Shown here: positions 24,623 to 31,890 of the stretch, in pieces
How the letters are laid out: each line of letters starts with the position of its first letter
Position numbering within the stretch: the first letter of the stretch is position 1
DNA from: an uncultured Collinsella sp.
Lineage (GTDB): Bacteria; Actinomycetota; Coriobacteriia; Coriobacteriales; Coriobacteriaceae
Assembly (NCBI GenBank): GCA_900542965.1
Contig: UQPY01000018.1
Coordinates: 1 to 35,341 of the forward strand
Reading direction: 5' to 3'
Length of the DNA stretch: 35,341 nucleotides
The notes under the pieces: model-generated
What the model saw: the letters and a program-made list of their open reading frames with translations, nothing else
Databases searched by the model: none
Told to the model about the DNA's origin: nothing
Made by a program: the position numbers and the translations under genes

Positions 24623-25213
24623 ATGTTCAAAGGTATCGCATCGCGCGCACTTGGCGTGTTCGCGCTGTTTACCATCGTCTGCGGCCTGGGATACACGCTC
24701 GTGGTGACCGGCGTCGCGCAGCTTGCGTTTCCGTACCAGGCGAACGGATCGCTTATTACGGTCGACGGCAAGGTTGTGGGTTCCGAGCTCATCGGCCAGA
24801 ACTTCGATGACGAAGCCCACATGTGGGGTCGTATCCAGAACGTGTCAATTGTCGAAGGCGAAGACGGCGAGCTCATGGCGTATGGTGCCCCGTCCAACCT
24901 GTCCCCGGCGAGTGAGGAGTATCGGCAGCTTGTGGACGCGCGCGTGAAGAAGATCCGCGCCGCCAACCCCGATGCCGATATGGACGCTGTGCCCGTCGAC
25001 CTGGTGACGTGCTCGGGGTCCGGCCTCGACCCGGAGATCTCTCCGGATGCCGCCGAGTATCAGGTCCCGCGCCTTGCCAAGGCCACGGGCAAAAGTGAGG
25101 ACGAGGTGCGCGACATCATCGCCGCGTGCACCAAGGGCCGTTTCCTCGGCGTGTTCGGCGAGCCCACGGTCAACGTGCTCAAGGTGAACCTTATGCTGGA
25201 CGGCGCGCTGTAG
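24623..25213 (+). CDS. kdpC: Potassium-transporting ATPase subunit C
   Basis: KdpC is the single-span accessory subunit of the KdpFABC pump. The 196-residue protein has one N-terminal hydrophobic helix (about residues 9-32) followed by a soluble domain. Family motifs include GSELIGQNF near 53, an NLSP segment near 92, DLVTCSGSGLDPEISPDAA near 125, and the C-terminal GEPTVNVLKVNLML. CTCSGSG-type sequence is the usual KdpC signature. ATG 24623 is preceded by GGAGG. The gene ends the operon and is followed by palindromic element copy 2, which has a T-run and probably terminates it. Confidence 0.96.
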   Translation: MFKGIASRALGVFALFTIVCGLGYTLVVTGVAQLAFPYQANGSLITVDGKVVGSELIGQNFDDEAHMWGRIQNVSIVEGEDGELMAYGAPSNLSPASEEYRQLVDARVKKIRAANPDADMDAVPVDLVTCSGSGLDPEISPDAAEYQVPRLAKATGKSEDEVRDIIAACTKGRFLGVFGEPTVNVLKVNLMLDGAL

Positions 25214-25277
25214 GTGAGGGAGTGGCGGATGAGGGCATGACTGGCTATCTGAGCTCTCAATTCCACCCCGCCCATCA

Positions 25278-25347
25278 CTTGCGGTGAAATACGGACTGTC
25301 TTGGCTGTCAAAAGTCTCGGCTGCCCCGTATTTCACCGCAACTTTTT
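25278..25347. repeat. Palindromic intergenic element, copy 2 (terminator of the kdp operon)
   Basis: The arms TTGCGGTGAAATACGG (25279-25294) and 25326-25341 pair exactly over 16 bases and are followed by a T-run. The interior GTCTTGGCTGTCAAAAG closely matches copy 1, so the copies share ancestry beyond the arms. Confidence 0.8.
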
Positions 25348-25461
25348 TGTGAGGGTCGGGATTGAAGGTGGGGAGTGCGAGCGGGTACGGACGCGGCGGT
25401 TGCTGATACGATATGTACGTTAGCAACTGCCGCCGAGCGGCTCAAACGAAAGGAACCCTGT

Positions 25462-27411
25462 ATGGAGTCTTCCGCCTATCCGATGCTCTTTAGCCCGATC
25501 AAGGTCGGTACGACCGAGGTCAAGAACCGCGTCTTTATGCCGCCGGTATCTACCAACCTGGCCGATCATGGCTATGTGACCGATGACTTGGTCGATCATT
25601 ACCGTGCCCGCGCCAAGGGCGGCGTGGGCCTCATCATTACCGAGGTCGTGACGGTCGAGCCCACCTATACCTATCTGCCGGGCGACATGTGCTGCTACGA
25701 CGACACGTTTATCCCCGGCTGGGAAAAGCTCGCCGCGGCCGTCCACGAGTACGGCTGCAAGATCATGCCGCAGCTCTTCCACCCCGCCTACATGGCCTTT
25801 AACATTCCGGGCACGCCGCGCCTGATCGCTCCGTCTTTTGTGGGCCCGTCCTATGCCCGCGAGGCACCGCGCCCCATCACGGTCGACGAGATTCACGAGC
25901 TCACGCATCAGTTTGGCGACGCTGCCGTGCGTATGCAGAAGGCTGGCGTCGACGGCGTCGAAGTCCATGCGGCGCACGCCCACGGCATGCTCGGCGGTTT
26001 CTTGACCCCGCTCTACAACAAGCGTACCGACGAGTACGGCGGCTCGCTCGATGCTCGCATGCGCTTCCTGCTCGAGGTTATCGCCGAGATTCGCGAGCGC
26101 TGCGGCAAGGACTTCATCATCGACGTCCGCATCTCGGGCGACGAGTACACCGATGGCGGTCTGACCCTCAACGACATGATCTACGTCTCGCGTCGCTTGG
26201 AGAAGGCCGGCGTCGACATGATCCACGTGTCGGGCGGCACCACCATCAAGCGCGGCTCTGCGATTCCCGCCGCTGGCACGCAGCAGGCCTCGCACGCCGC
26301 TTGCTCGCGTGAGATTAAGAAGCACGTGAACATTCCCGTCGCTACCGTCGGCCGCATTAACGAGGCATGGATTGCCGAGGAGCTGATCGAGGACGGTGCC
26401 GCCGACATCTGCATGATGGGCCGCGCCAATCTGTGCGATGCCGAGTTCTGCAATAAGGCCGCTGCCGGTAACGCCGATGATATCCGTCCCTGCATTGGCT
26501 GCCTGCGCTGCCTGAACGGCATTATGTTCGGCAAGCGCATCTCCTGCACCGTCAACCCGGACGTGGAGCGCGACGAGGCCGGCTACGAGCCTGCCGCCGA
26601 GGCCAAGAACGTACTGGTTGTGGGCGCCGGTCCCGCGGGCATGGAGGCGGCGTTCATTGCCGCCAAGCGCGGTCACAACGTGGTGCTCGTGGATAAGCAG
26701 GACGAGCCGGGCGGCGAGATGCGTATCGCAGCCGTTCCGCCGGCAAAGCAGGAACTCACCCGCGTGATCAAGTATCAGTATCGTCGCCTGGCCGAGGCCG
26801 GCGTGAAGTGCGTATTTGGCACCGAGCTTACTGCCGAGGACATTCAGCGCGACTACGCCGGGTATGAGGTTGTCCTGGCCTATGGCGCCGAGCCTATCGC
26901 TCCGGCCTTTATGCAGGGCTTTAAGCAGGTCATGACGGCTGACGACCTGCTGGGCGGCAATGCCTTCCCGGGCAAGAAGATCGTCATCGTGGGCGGCGGC
27001 ACCGTCGGCTGCGAGACGGCCGACTATCTGGCTCCGCTGGTCAACGACCTGTCGCCGGCAAACCGCGACGTCACCGTCATCGAGATGACCAAGACGCTCG
27101 CCGCCAACGAAGGTGGCGCCGGTCGCGCGGTGCTCATCACGCGCATGCTCTCCAAGGGCGTCCACGTGCTGACCGAGGCCAAGGTGACCGAGATTACCGA
27201 GGACGCCATCAGCTACGAGAAGGACGGCGAAGTCCACACCATCACGGGTGCGGATACGCTTGTGCTCGCCATGGGATACCGTCCCAACACCAAGCTGGCC
27301 GACGACCTAGCCGCTGCCGGTGTTACCACCCACGTGCTGGGCGACGCCAACAAGTGCGGCAACATCCGCGACGCCATCGGCGACGGCTACAAGGTTGCCT
27401 GCGAACTCTAG
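25462..27411 (+). CDS. NADH:flavin oxidoreductase, 2,4-dienoyl-CoA reductase/old yellow enzyme family
   Basis: This 649-residue enzyme has the FadH-type architecture: an N-terminal FMN TIM barrel (about 1-340), an iron-sulfur loop and a C-terminal FAD/NAD(P) domain. Seen are LFSPIKVGTTEVKNRV at the start, VHAAHAHGML near 170 with the active-site HAAH pattern, YGGSL near 191, CIGCLRCLNG near 342 with a further Cys (ISC), VVGAGPAGMEAA near 390, VDKQDEPGGEM near 412, and IVGGGTVGCETADY near 515. The frame extends upstream, but ATG 25462 follows AAAGGAA. Such enzymes in gut anaerobes reduce enoates, bile acids or other unsaturated compounds; the substrate cannot be told here. It stands alone between repeats. 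Confidence 0.88.
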   Translation: MESSAYPMLFSPIKVGTTEVKNRVFMPPVSTNLADHGYVTDDLVDHYRARAKGGVGLIITEVVTVEPTYTYLPGDMCCYDDTFIPGWEKLAAAVHEYGCKIMPQLFHPAYMAFNIPGTPRLIAPSFVGPSYAREAPRPITVDEIHELTHQFGDAAVRMQKAGVDGVEVHAAHAHGMLGGFLTPLYNKRTDEYGGSLDARMRFLLEVIAEIRERCGKDFIIDVRISGDEYTDGGLTLNDMIYVSRRLEKAGVDMIHVSGGTTIKRGSAIPAAGTQQASHAACSREIKKHVNIPVATVGRINEAWIAEELIEDGAADICMMGRANLCDAEFCNKAAAGNADDIRPCIGCLRCLNGIMFGKRISCTVNPDVERDEAGYEPAAEAKNVLVVGAGPAGMEAAFIAAKRGHNVVLVDKQDEPGGEMRIAAVPPAKQELTRVIKYQYRRLAEAGVKCVFGTELTAEDIQRDYAGYEVVLAYGAEPIAPAFMQGFKQVMTADDLLGGNAFPGKKIVIVGGGTVGCETADYLAPLVNDLSPANRDVTVIEMTKTLAANEGGAGRAVLITRMLSKGVHVLTEAKVTEITEDAISYEKDGEVHTITGADTLVLAMGYRPNTKLADDLAAAGVTTHVLGDANKCGNIRDAIGDGYKVACEL

Positions 27412-27420
27412 TCAACCCCT

Positions 27421-27485
27421 TGGTGCATGGGGGTCAGGTTACTTTGCACCAATCTGGTGCATACAAACCTGACCCCTTTGCACCA
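27421..27485. repeat. Palindromic repeat with GGGGTCAGGTT arms, left of the TA module
   Basis: Arm 27421-27440 is an inverted match to 27466-27485 (about 18 of 20), and an inner TGCACCA/TGGTGCA palindrome sits at 27445-27461. The core AACCTGACCCC recurs with flanking GCACCA at 28415-28434 on the far side of the toxin-antitoxin genes. Similar GGGGTCAGGT-type ends are associated with REP/RAYT-like elements in other bacteria (from memory, to be tested). Confidence 0.7.
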
Positions 27486-27499
27486 GTCATCTTGCTTCT

Positions 27500-27531
27500 C
27501 TGTATGATATTGTATAGCTACTGTCATACAG
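27500..27531. promoter_or_regulatory. Promoter/operator of the TA operon
   Basis: An 8-bp inverted repeat, CTGTATGA (27500-27507) with TCATACAG (27524-27531), frames TATGAT and TATAG-like -10 sequences and ends at the GGAGG ribosome site. It is well placed for autoregulation by the ribbon-helix-helix end of the antitoxin. Confidence 0.6.
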
Positions 27532-27540
27532 GAGGCTAAG

Positions 27541-28029
27541 ATGAGTGCTTCAGTTTTGAGCGTCCGTGTTGATGCATCAATTAAGGAATCGTTTGCCGAG
27601 CTCTGCGAGGAGCTCGGCATGACGTCTTCCGTGGCGGTCAACATGTTCATGCGTCAGATGCTGCGGGAGCGGTCGCTTCCATTTACCCCTTCTCTTTCAG
27701 TCAAACGGGACGAGGCGAAGACCGACGTTTTGACCGTTGCTGAAATCAGGGATGCCGTTGCTCGCGCGGCGGGTACTCGAAAGGCGATTCGGTCGGTCAC
27801 GTTGTTCGGCTCGTATGCTCGACGTGACGCAAATACCGATAGCGATATCGACCTGCGTATAGAGGTCGATTCCGATGCGACATTTGGGTTATTCGCTCTT
27901 TCCTCGTTCGCGGAGGAGATCAAAGAGGCAACAGGCAAGCAGGTCGACGTCGTTTCGAGCGAACACTTGCGAGAAGACATTGCACATGCCATCGAGAGGG
28001 AGGGTGTGGTGCTGTATGTTCGCCCGTAA
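27541..28029 (+). CDS. Antitoxin: RelB/DinJ-like domain fused to an MNT minimal nucleotidyltransferase
   Basis: The 162-residue protein begins with a RelB/DinJ-like ribbon-helix-helix segment (residues 5-48; SVRVDASIKESF, LGMTSSVAVNMFMRQML, and the SLPF end typical of DinJ). It continues as an MNT nucleotidyltransferase: GS at 90-91, then D102 and D104 in SDIDL (the GSX10DXD pattern), and a third acidic residue in KQVDVVS. MNT proteins of the MntA type neutralise HEPN toxins by adding AMP to a tyrosine near the active site. The N-terminal domain would add DNA binding or dimerisation. GGAGG lies 5-9 bases before the ATG. The gene overlaps the HEPN gene by 14 bases. Both domains are confidently seen; their joint mode of action is inference. 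Confidence 0.85.
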   Translation: MSASVLSVRVDASIKESFAELCEELGMTSSVAVNMFMRQMLRERSLPFTPSLSVKRDEAKTDVLTVAEIRDAVARAAGTRKAIRSVTLFGSYARRDANTDSDIDLRIEVDSDATFGLFALSSFAEEIKEATGKQVDVVSSEHLREDIAHAIEREGVVLYVRP

Positions 28030-28381
28030 ATCAGATGCGTTGCGCGCCCAGGAGATTCTCGAGGCGATTGATGAGACGACCGAGAGAATCAAAGCGTTCG
28101 GTGTGACGGAAGACGAGTTCCTCCATGCGGATGACATCAAGGCCAGGACACTCGCCGATTCTCTCCTTATGTGTGCCCTCAGGGTGACGGAGGAGGCGGG
28201 TAAGCTGTCCGAGAAGGCGCAGCGACTACATCCCGAGATTGAGTGGCGCGGTATAGTGGGGATGCGTAACTATCTTGCCCATGATTACGGCAACGTCGAT
28301 CGCGCCGTGGTTTGGGACGCGGTGACATCAGAGTTTCCCGCTCTTGCAGCGGCATGCCGACAGATTATCGAGGAATCCTAA
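28016..28381 (+). CDS. HEPN-domain toxin (HepT-like RNase)
   Basis: This 121-residue all-helical protein carries the HEPN RNase signature R84-X4-H89-X-Y91 in the sequence RNYLAHDY. HepT toxins use the Arg and His to cut RNA, and the nearby Tyr is the residue AMPylated by the partner MNT antitoxin. The start at 28016 overlaps the antitoxin gene by 14 bases; a longer upstream frame exists but runs through the antitoxin coding region in another phase. Gene order antitoxin then toxin, the overlap and the motif together support a HepT/MntA-type module. Codon choice appears less G+C-biased than in the neighbouring metabolic genes, consistent with acquisition. Confidence 0.85.
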   Translation: MFARKSDALRAQEILEAIDETTERIKAFGVTEDEFLHADDIKARTLADSLLMCALRVTEEAGKLSEKAQRLHPEIEWRGIVGMRNYLAHDYGNVDRAVVWDAVTSEFPALAAACRQIIEES

Positions 28382-28414
28382 TCTTGCTCTCTTTGAGCCA
28401 ACATGGTGTGAGAT

Positions 28415-28434
28415 AACCTGACCCCATTGCACCA
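28415..28434. repeat. Solo half-copy of the GGGGTCAGGTT element, right of the TA module
   Basis: AACCTGACCCCATTGCACCA matches the right arm of the 27421-27485 element at nearly every position and in the same orientation. TGGTG at 28404-28408 may be the decayed left end. Confidence 0.65.
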
Positions 28435-28443
28435 TTTGATAGC

Positions 28444-28483
28444 AAAAAGCGGCGGCCGTCCCGTGTTGGGGCGGCCGCCGCTT
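28444..28483 (-). terminator. Rho-independent terminator of the dhuD-dhuI genes
   Basis: AAGCGGCGGCCG (28447-28458) and its inverted copy (28472-28483), with an inner CCC/GGG, form a very strong stem. On the minus strand it is followed by TTTTT, 26 bases after the stop codon of the isomerase gene. Confidence 0.9.
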
Positions 28484-28508
28484 GCGTTCGCTGCGATGGG
28501 TCGTGCGA

Positions 28509-29150
28509 TTAGAGCCCCAGGAGCTCCTTGACCTTGGCGATGATTGCCTCGTCGGTGGCGTTGGCGAAGAAGTACTCCTGGAAGTGCTCGCCAGCCAGGG
28601 CGCCCTTGACCAGATCCTGGTCGATCTCGCCCAGGACGTCGACGAGCGGACGCATGGTCACAGCGCGGACGCCGTCGAGGATCTTCTTGTTGCGCTGCTC
28701 GGGCTCAACACGCTCGGCAGGATAGCCGTTGCCGGAACCGAAGCCAAAGAGCTTCTCGAAGGTGTACTCGAGGTTGAGCTCCTGGCCCCAGCCGTTCTTG
28801 AGGGCGAAGGGCATGGCGACGGCGTTACCGTCGTTGACCTGGGCGAAGGTGTAGGCATCCAGCGGGTCGGCGACATGGCCGCAGAGCACACCGGGGAAGG
28901 AGTTGCAGGCGAGCATGGCGCCCTCGCCGGTGCCGCAGCCGGTCACGACATAGTCGGCAGCGCTGGAGTTGAGCAGCACGGCGGCAAGGATGCCGTTCTG
29001 AACGTAGGTGAGCGGCTTGGAGTCGGCATCGGCATACATACCGTAGTTAAAGACGGTGTGGCCCATGGGCTCGACGACCTTCTTAAGGGCAGCCTCGATC
29101 ATGGGGTTCTTGGAGTTCTGAGAATTCTCGTTGATGAGAGCGATCTTCAT
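28509..29150 (-). CDS. RpiB/LacAB-family sugar isomerase, proposed 5-keto-4-deoxyuronate isomerase (DhuI-like)
   Basis: The 213-residue product has the RpiB/LacA/LacB fold: KIALINENSQ at the N-terminus, a GHTVFNYGMY segment, ADYVVTGCGTGEGAMLACN near residue 65 (phosphosugar-isomerase-like CGTGxG loop) and a conserved PGVLCGHVADPLDAY. It is longer than classic RpiB (about 150). Some streptococcal uronate loci use an RpiB-type enzyme of about this size, DhuI, in place of KduI to isomerise 4-deoxy-5-keto-uronate, next to an SDR dehydrogenase, DhuD. The same pairing occurs here, and GH105 would supply the substrate. GGAAAGG precedes the ATG by about 9 bases. A ribose/galactose-phosphate isomerase role is the alternative. 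Confidence 0.78.
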   Translation of the reverse strand: MKIALINENSQNSKNPMIEAALKKVVEPMGHTVFNYGMYADADSKPLTYVQNGILAAVLLNSSAADYVVTGCGTGEGAMLACNSFPGVLCGHVADPLDAYTFAQVNDGNAVAMPFALKNGWGQELNLEYTFEKLFGFGSGNGYPAERVEPEQRNKKILDGVRAVTMRPLVDVLGEIDQDLVKGALAGEHFQEYFFANATDEAIIAKVKELLGL

Positions 29151-29173
29151 TGCGAAATACCTTTCCTATTTCT

Positions 29174-29241
29174 AACTTGCGGTGAAATACGGACCGTCTT
29201 GCCTGGTAGAAGTCAAAATCAATCCCTATTTCACCGCAACT
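29174..29241. repeat. Palindromic intergenic element, copy 3
   Basis: Arms AACTTGCGGTGAAATA and TATTTCACCGCAACT surround an interior similar to copies 1 and 2. No T-run is present on either side. It sits in the leader of the isomerase gene, 24 bases before its start codon. Confidence 0.75.
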
Positions 29242-29274
29242 ACTAAATGAACCTAAATGTGGGAGCGCGGTGAG

Positions 29275-29378
29275 CGAGCGGGCTTGAGGCGGAGCAGGTT
29301 GCCTTGAAAGAGGAGGGAGGCGTACTTGGGTACGCGACCGACGATTCAAAGGCAAGATGCCCTCCTCAGGCCCGCGCA
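29275..29378. other. Long imperfect inverted repeat after the SDR gene
   Basis: A stretch around 29276-29312 (GCGGGCTTGAGG...TTGCCTTGAA) pairs imperfectly with 29344-29376, and GCGTAC/GTACGC (29320-29325 and 29330-29335) closes the tip. It lies directly after the SDR stop codon and could be a transcript-end structure or another repeat class. Confidence 0.5.
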
Positions 29379-29382
29379 GCGC

Positions 29383-30192
29383 CTAAGCGGGTTGTTTGCC
29401 GATATATGCGAGGATGCCGCCGTCGACGTAGAGGATGTGGCCGTTGACGAAGTTCGAGGCGTCGGAGGCCAGGAACACGGCGGGGCCCTTCAAGTCCTCG
29501 GGCGTGCCCCAACGGGCGGCCGGGGTCTTGGCGATGATGAACTGGTCAAACGGGTGACGGCTGCCGTCGGGCTGCGTCTCGCGCAGCGGCGCGGTCTGCG
29601 GCGTGGCGATGTAGCCAGGCCCAATGCCGTTGCACTGGATGTTGGCCTCGCCAAACTCGGAGCAGATGTTCTTGGTGAGCATCTTCAGACCGCCCTTGGC
29701 AGCGGCGTAGCCGGCGATGGTCTCGCGGCCAAGCTCGCTCATCATCGAGCAGATGTTGATGATCTTGCCGTGACCCTTGGCGATCATGCCGGGCAGGCAG
29801 GCCTTGGAGACGATGAACGGGGCGTTAAGGTCGATGTCGACGACGCGACGGAAGTCCTCGGCGCTCATGTCGAGCATAGGGGTGCGCTGGATAACACCGG
29901 CGTTGTTGACCAAGATGTCGGGCGTGGTGCCAAAGTCGGCCTCGATCTTGGCGACGAGCTCGGCGACGACGGCCTCATCGGTGACGTCGGCCACGTAGCC
30001 GCGAGCCTCAAAGCCCAGCTCGCGGTAGTGCTTCTCGGCCTCGGCGACCTTGTCGGCGTTACGTGCGTTAAAGGCGATCTTGGCGCCGGCCTCGCCGAGC
30101 GCCTCGGCAATGGCCATGCCAATGCCATAGGTGGCACCGGTCACGAGCGCGACCTTGCCATCCAGGCGGAAGCTGTCCATAAGATCAGACAT
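29383..30192 (-). CDS. SDR-family dehydrogenase, proposed KduD/DhuD-type 2-keto-3-deoxygluconate-forming enzyme
   Basis: This 269-residue classical short-chain dehydrogenase has the nucleotide site TGATYGIG near residue 17, NNAG near 95, and catalytic YAAAK (GYAAAKGG near 160) with an upstream serine. It ends LYVDGGILAYIGKQPA, resembling KduD/gluconate 5-dehydrogenases. KduD/DhuD reduces 3-deoxy-hexodiulosonate to KDG with NAD(P)H, the step after the DhuI isomerase encoded next to it. ATG 30192 is chosen because GAAAGGAT precedes it; an earlier in-frame ATG at 30219 has no good site. GTGAACGTTCAC operators lie on both sides of its promoter, tying it to the uxa/GH105 regulon. Confidence 0.85.
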   Translation of the reverse strand: MSDLMDSFRLDGKVALVTGATYGIGMAIAEALGEAGAKIAFNARNADKVAEAEKHYRELGFEARGYVADVTDEAVVAELVAKIEADFGTTPDILVNNAGVIQRTPMLDMSAEDFRRVVDIDLNAPFIVSKACLPGMIAKGHGKIINICSMMSELGRETIAGYAAAKGGLKMLTKNICSEFGEANIQCNGIGPGYIATPQTAPLRETQPDGSRHPFDQFIIAKTPAARWGTPEDLKGPAVFLASDASNFVNGHILYVDGGILAYIGKQPA

Positions 30193-30206
30193 AGCGATCC
30201 TTTCAA

Positions 30207-30221
30207 AAGAAACGTTCATCT
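30207..30221. promoter_or_regulatory. Degenerate LacI-type operator just upstream of the SDR gene
   Basis: GAAACGTTCATCT keeps the AACGTT core with one change in the right half. It sits 15 bases from the start codon, beyond a TATACT -10 candidate (minus strand, 30255-30250). Confidence 0.5.
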
Positions 30222-30295
30222 ATATTTGTCTTGCTTTTAGTACAAGCTCAGTATAGGAGAAGCGGAGGAATTAACGCTCCTATTCCCCTAAAAAC

Positions 30296-30311
30296 AGGTG
30301 AACGTTCACTT
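30296..30311. promoter_or_regulatory. LacI-type operator upstream of the SDR gene
   Basis: AGGTGAACGTTCACTT is perfect over the central 12 bases (30298-30309). A half-site GGTGAACG follows at 30318-30325. The copy is centred 90 bp from the degenerate site near the start codon. Confidence 0.8.
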
Positions 30312-30352
30312 TTAAAAGGTGAACGGTAGAAACGCCCTTGCCGTGCGGGCCC

Positions 30353-30598
30353 CTACTCGCTTTTTGCCTGCGCGCCCTCTGCGATCATGTTGCGGTTATA
30401 CACCAGATGTAGGTACATCGCATCGTGTGCCGCGGTGGGATTGCGTGAGGCGATGGCGTCGGCCACATCGCGGTGCGTGCGGATAGTTTCCTCGACGAGC
30501 TTTTTGCCGGTCACGTCGATAAAGAGGGGGACGGATGCCTTGAGCACGCCCATCAGGCGGGGAACGACGAGGTTGCCGCCATTCCAGGGCGGCTTCAT
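30353..30598 (-). pseudogene. Truncated GntR-family (FCD domain) regulator, C-terminal remnant
   Basis: The 81-codon frame resembles the last helices of a FadR/FCD effector-binding domain (THRDVADAIASRNPTAAHDAMYLHLVYNR, read in part as helices with an invariant His). No winged-helix DNA-binding domain precedes it. The frame reads back only a few codons past its ATG before meeting a stop near 30624, and no ribosome site is visible. It is best explained as the tail of a regulator whose 5' two thirds were deleted. Confidence 0.6.
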
Positions 30599-30650
30599 GG
30601 AGTAGCGCCCGTACGCATCGATTCCCTCTCATAGATGCCCGGCGCGAGAG

Positions 30651-30681
30651 GCCCCGAGTTCATACGGGCTCGGGGCTTTTT
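30651..30681 (+). terminator. Plus-strand terminator without an upstream + gene
   Basis: GCCCCGAG (30651-30658) and CTCGGGGC (30669-30676) form an 8-bp stem followed by TTTTT. No + strand gene ends here, so it looks like a leftover of a deleted gene near the regulator remnant. Confidence 0.7.
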
Positions 30682-30730
30682 CGTTTGGATTGCAGACGCA
30701 TCGCCGGACGAAAGCGTGTTGCGTCTGGTA

Positions 30731-30754
30731 CAAAAACCGTATGAAAACGGTTTT
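30731..30754 (-). terminator. Weak terminator of the AAA ATPase gene
   Basis: AAAACCGT/ACGGTTTT (30733-30740 with 30747-30754) forms an 8-bp stem with TTTTT on the minus strand, about 25 bases after the stop codon. Confidence 0.55.
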
Positions 30755-30778
30755 CGTCTTGCAGAGCAGTTGCCGCTT

Positions 30779-31870
30779 CTACAGTTCAGCTTCCAGTTCG
30801 GCTTTGTGTTCGTTGAGGTAGTCGCGCATGTAGGGGATGGCAAATGAGACCTTGCCGTACGAGGGCGCCTCAATGATCGACTCTCTCAGCAGACGACTGC
30901 GGATGGAACTTACCTGTTGAGGTGTCTTGTTTAAGTCATCGGCAACCATGCTGGTCGAGCATGTCTGTCCCAGTGAAGCCATGCTCAAAAGATAAGCGAT
31001 GCACGTGGGCGGAATGCGCTGCAGCGCGGGTTCAATCACCATGGCGCAGAAGCGTTCGCGTGCTGTTGCGATGCCTCGCTTCGCCTCTTCCTCTCCAATA
31101 ACAGTTGTATGGGCGCGTCGTGCCAGTTGCCATGCGTAATATCCAACGAGCTGGATCATAAAGGGGTAGCCCTGCGTTGCCTCGGCAAGTTGCCCGGCAA
31201 TACCTGGCTGCAGCTCCATGCCAGACGTTTCAATGGTTTCTTCGAGGGAGTACGAAACTTCGGTTACTGCCACAGCCTTCAGGTCAAAGGGGAGGGCGCG
31301 GCGCAAAAACGTAAGCGTCTTTCCGTTGATGACGCTTTCTATCATCGAAGGCAGCCCCGCAAAAACAAAGGCGATATCAAGGTCTTCGCCGATAACCTGC
31401 TGAATCGCAATGGAGAGCGTTCGGACCTCTTCGAGCTCTGCGTCTTGGACCTCATCGAGGGTGATGAGCAGACCATTGCCGTTCTTTGATATTGCCTGCC
31501 TCATGGCGTCACGCAGCGATGGGCCGATTCGCTCAATGTCTATGCTGCCGATGGATATGCCAGCTACGCTTGGCTCAAATCTGGCGTGTTTGGCCTGGAA
31601 TTTGGGCTGCAGCTGCTCGAGAATGCGCTGACAAAGTCCTTCGGTTGCGACTTCTTTTATGACCGTCCAGCCATGGCTTTGCGCCAAACGTGAGCACTCG
31701 TCAAGGAGGACCGTCTTGCCCGTTCCGCGGACGCCGGCTATGCGCATAAGGCGTCCCGGGGCGCCAGGCCCGTTGACGAGGCCTTCATTGAATTCCTCGA
31801 GGACATCTTCGCGGCCGATAATCGTGGGAGGTGTTTTGCCTGCTGTGGGCTTAAAAGGGTTTGTTTGCAT
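30779..31870 (-). CDS. AAA/STAND-type ATPase with C-terminal winged helix
   Basis: This 363-residue protein has an N-terminal AAA_16/Orc1-like ATPase core: Walker A GVRGTGKT (46-53), Walker B LLITLDEVQDA (134-144), and an arginine-rich FLRRALPF segment near 205. A helical lid (GYPFMIQLVGYYAWQL near 255) and a C-terminal winged-helix-like region (STSMVADDLNKTPQQVSSIRSRLLRESII, about 300-330) follow. Such proteins are orphan archaeal-type ATPases found in many Actinobacteria and Firmicutes, often with unknown role in regulation or defence. The ATG complementary to 31868-31870 has AAAGGTGG at a good distance; a GTG three codons upstream is possible. Its promoter holds a seven-unit decamer array. 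The gene stands alone, and wobble positions look less G+C-rich than the pectin genes. Confidence 0.8.
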   Translation of the reverse strand: MQTNPFKPTAGKTPPTIIGREDVLEEFNEGLVNGPGAPGRLMRIAGVRGTGKTVLLDECSRLAQSHGWTVIKEVATEGLCQRILEQLQPKFQAKHARFEPSVAGISIGSIDIERIGPSLRDAMRQAISKNGNGLLITLDEVQDAELEEVRTLSIAIQQVIGEDLDIAFVFAGLPSMIESVINGKTLTFLRRALPFDLKAVAVTEVSYSLEETIETSGMELQPGIAGQLAEATQGYPFMIQLVGYYAWQLARRAHTTVIGEEEAKRGIATARERFCAMVIEPALQRIPPTCIAYLLSMASLGQTCSTSMVADDLNKTPQQVSSIRSRLLRESIIEAPSYGKVSFAIPYMRDYLNEHKAELEAEL

Positions 31871-31890
31871 GCGAGCCACCTTTGCTCAAA

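Noticed and set aside
30635..30847. 70-codon + strand frame
   Set aside because: It runs through the orphan terminator and the antisense end of the ATPase gene, has no ribosome site and no recognisable family.
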